Shown piece after piece: positions 5,581 through 5,585 of a stretch of 5,585 bases of DNA (the stretch's first letter is position 1; each line of letters opens with the position of its first letter). The translations under genes and the position numbers were made by a program. The notes beneath the pieces were generated by a model. That model was given only the letters and a program-made list of their open reading frames with translations, ran no database searches and had not been told where the DNA came from. This DNA is from Actinomycetes bacterium (lineage in GTDB: Bacteria > Actinomycetota > Acidimicrobiia > Acidimicrobiales > Palsa-688), in assembly GCA_021808425.1 (NCBI GenBank), contig JAKBBS010000214.1, positions 1 through 5,585 on the forward strand, in the 5' to 3' direction.

Positions 5581-5585
5581 TGCAT

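Noticed and set aside
1..5585. CRISPR array, tRNA, rRNA or insertion sequence
   Set aside because: No regularly spaced repeats, no tRNA-like cloverleaf or rRNA motif, and no transposase-like coding or terminal repeats were seen.

Overview
The window is G+C-rich throughout. It carries an actinobacterial-style secreted protein and an ECF-type sigma factor with a long Pro/Thr/Ser-rich tail. This points to a high-G+C Gram-positive actinobacterium, possibly of the Acidimicrobiia; that placement is an impression from gene style, not from a marker gene.

Left part (1-900, minus strand): the end of a two-gene transporter operon. A complete ABC-2 type permease of the Wzm/TagG/RfbA family (94-900) overlaps by four bases (GTGA) the start of its ATP-binding partner of the Wzt/TagH family, which runs off the left edge. 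Such pairs export a lipid-linked surface polysaccharide or teichoic-acid-like polymer across the membrane. The stretch 901-1251 holds no convincing gene. It is the divergent control region between the permease and the sigma factor, with a perfect 7-bp inverted repeat near the permease side, a candidate promoter facing the sigma gene, and a small hairpin.

Middle (1252-2958, plus strand): a 568-residue protein whose first ~185 residues are an ECF sigma factor (sigma2 and sigma4). It continues without interruption into a probable membrane-spanning segment, a low-complexity linker and a C-terminal domain of unrecognised family. The likely reading is a membrane-tethered sigma factor with an outside domain that could act as a sensor. 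It is the most unusual item in the window.

Right part (2959-5585, plus strand): a 265-bp gap with several hairpins and mutually exclusive pairings, then a strong Shine-Dalgarno and a 752-residue secreted protein (3224-5482). That protein has a signal peptide, a ~330-residue N-terminal part of unknown type and three C-terminal CWB2 (cell wall binding repeat 2) modules. A long-stemmed intrinsic terminator closes it at the right edge.

Taken together the window has a cell-envelope theme: polymer export, a putative envelope-sensing sigma factor, and a surface protein of a family known to bind anionic cell-wall polymers. A functional link between the three is inference from proximity only.
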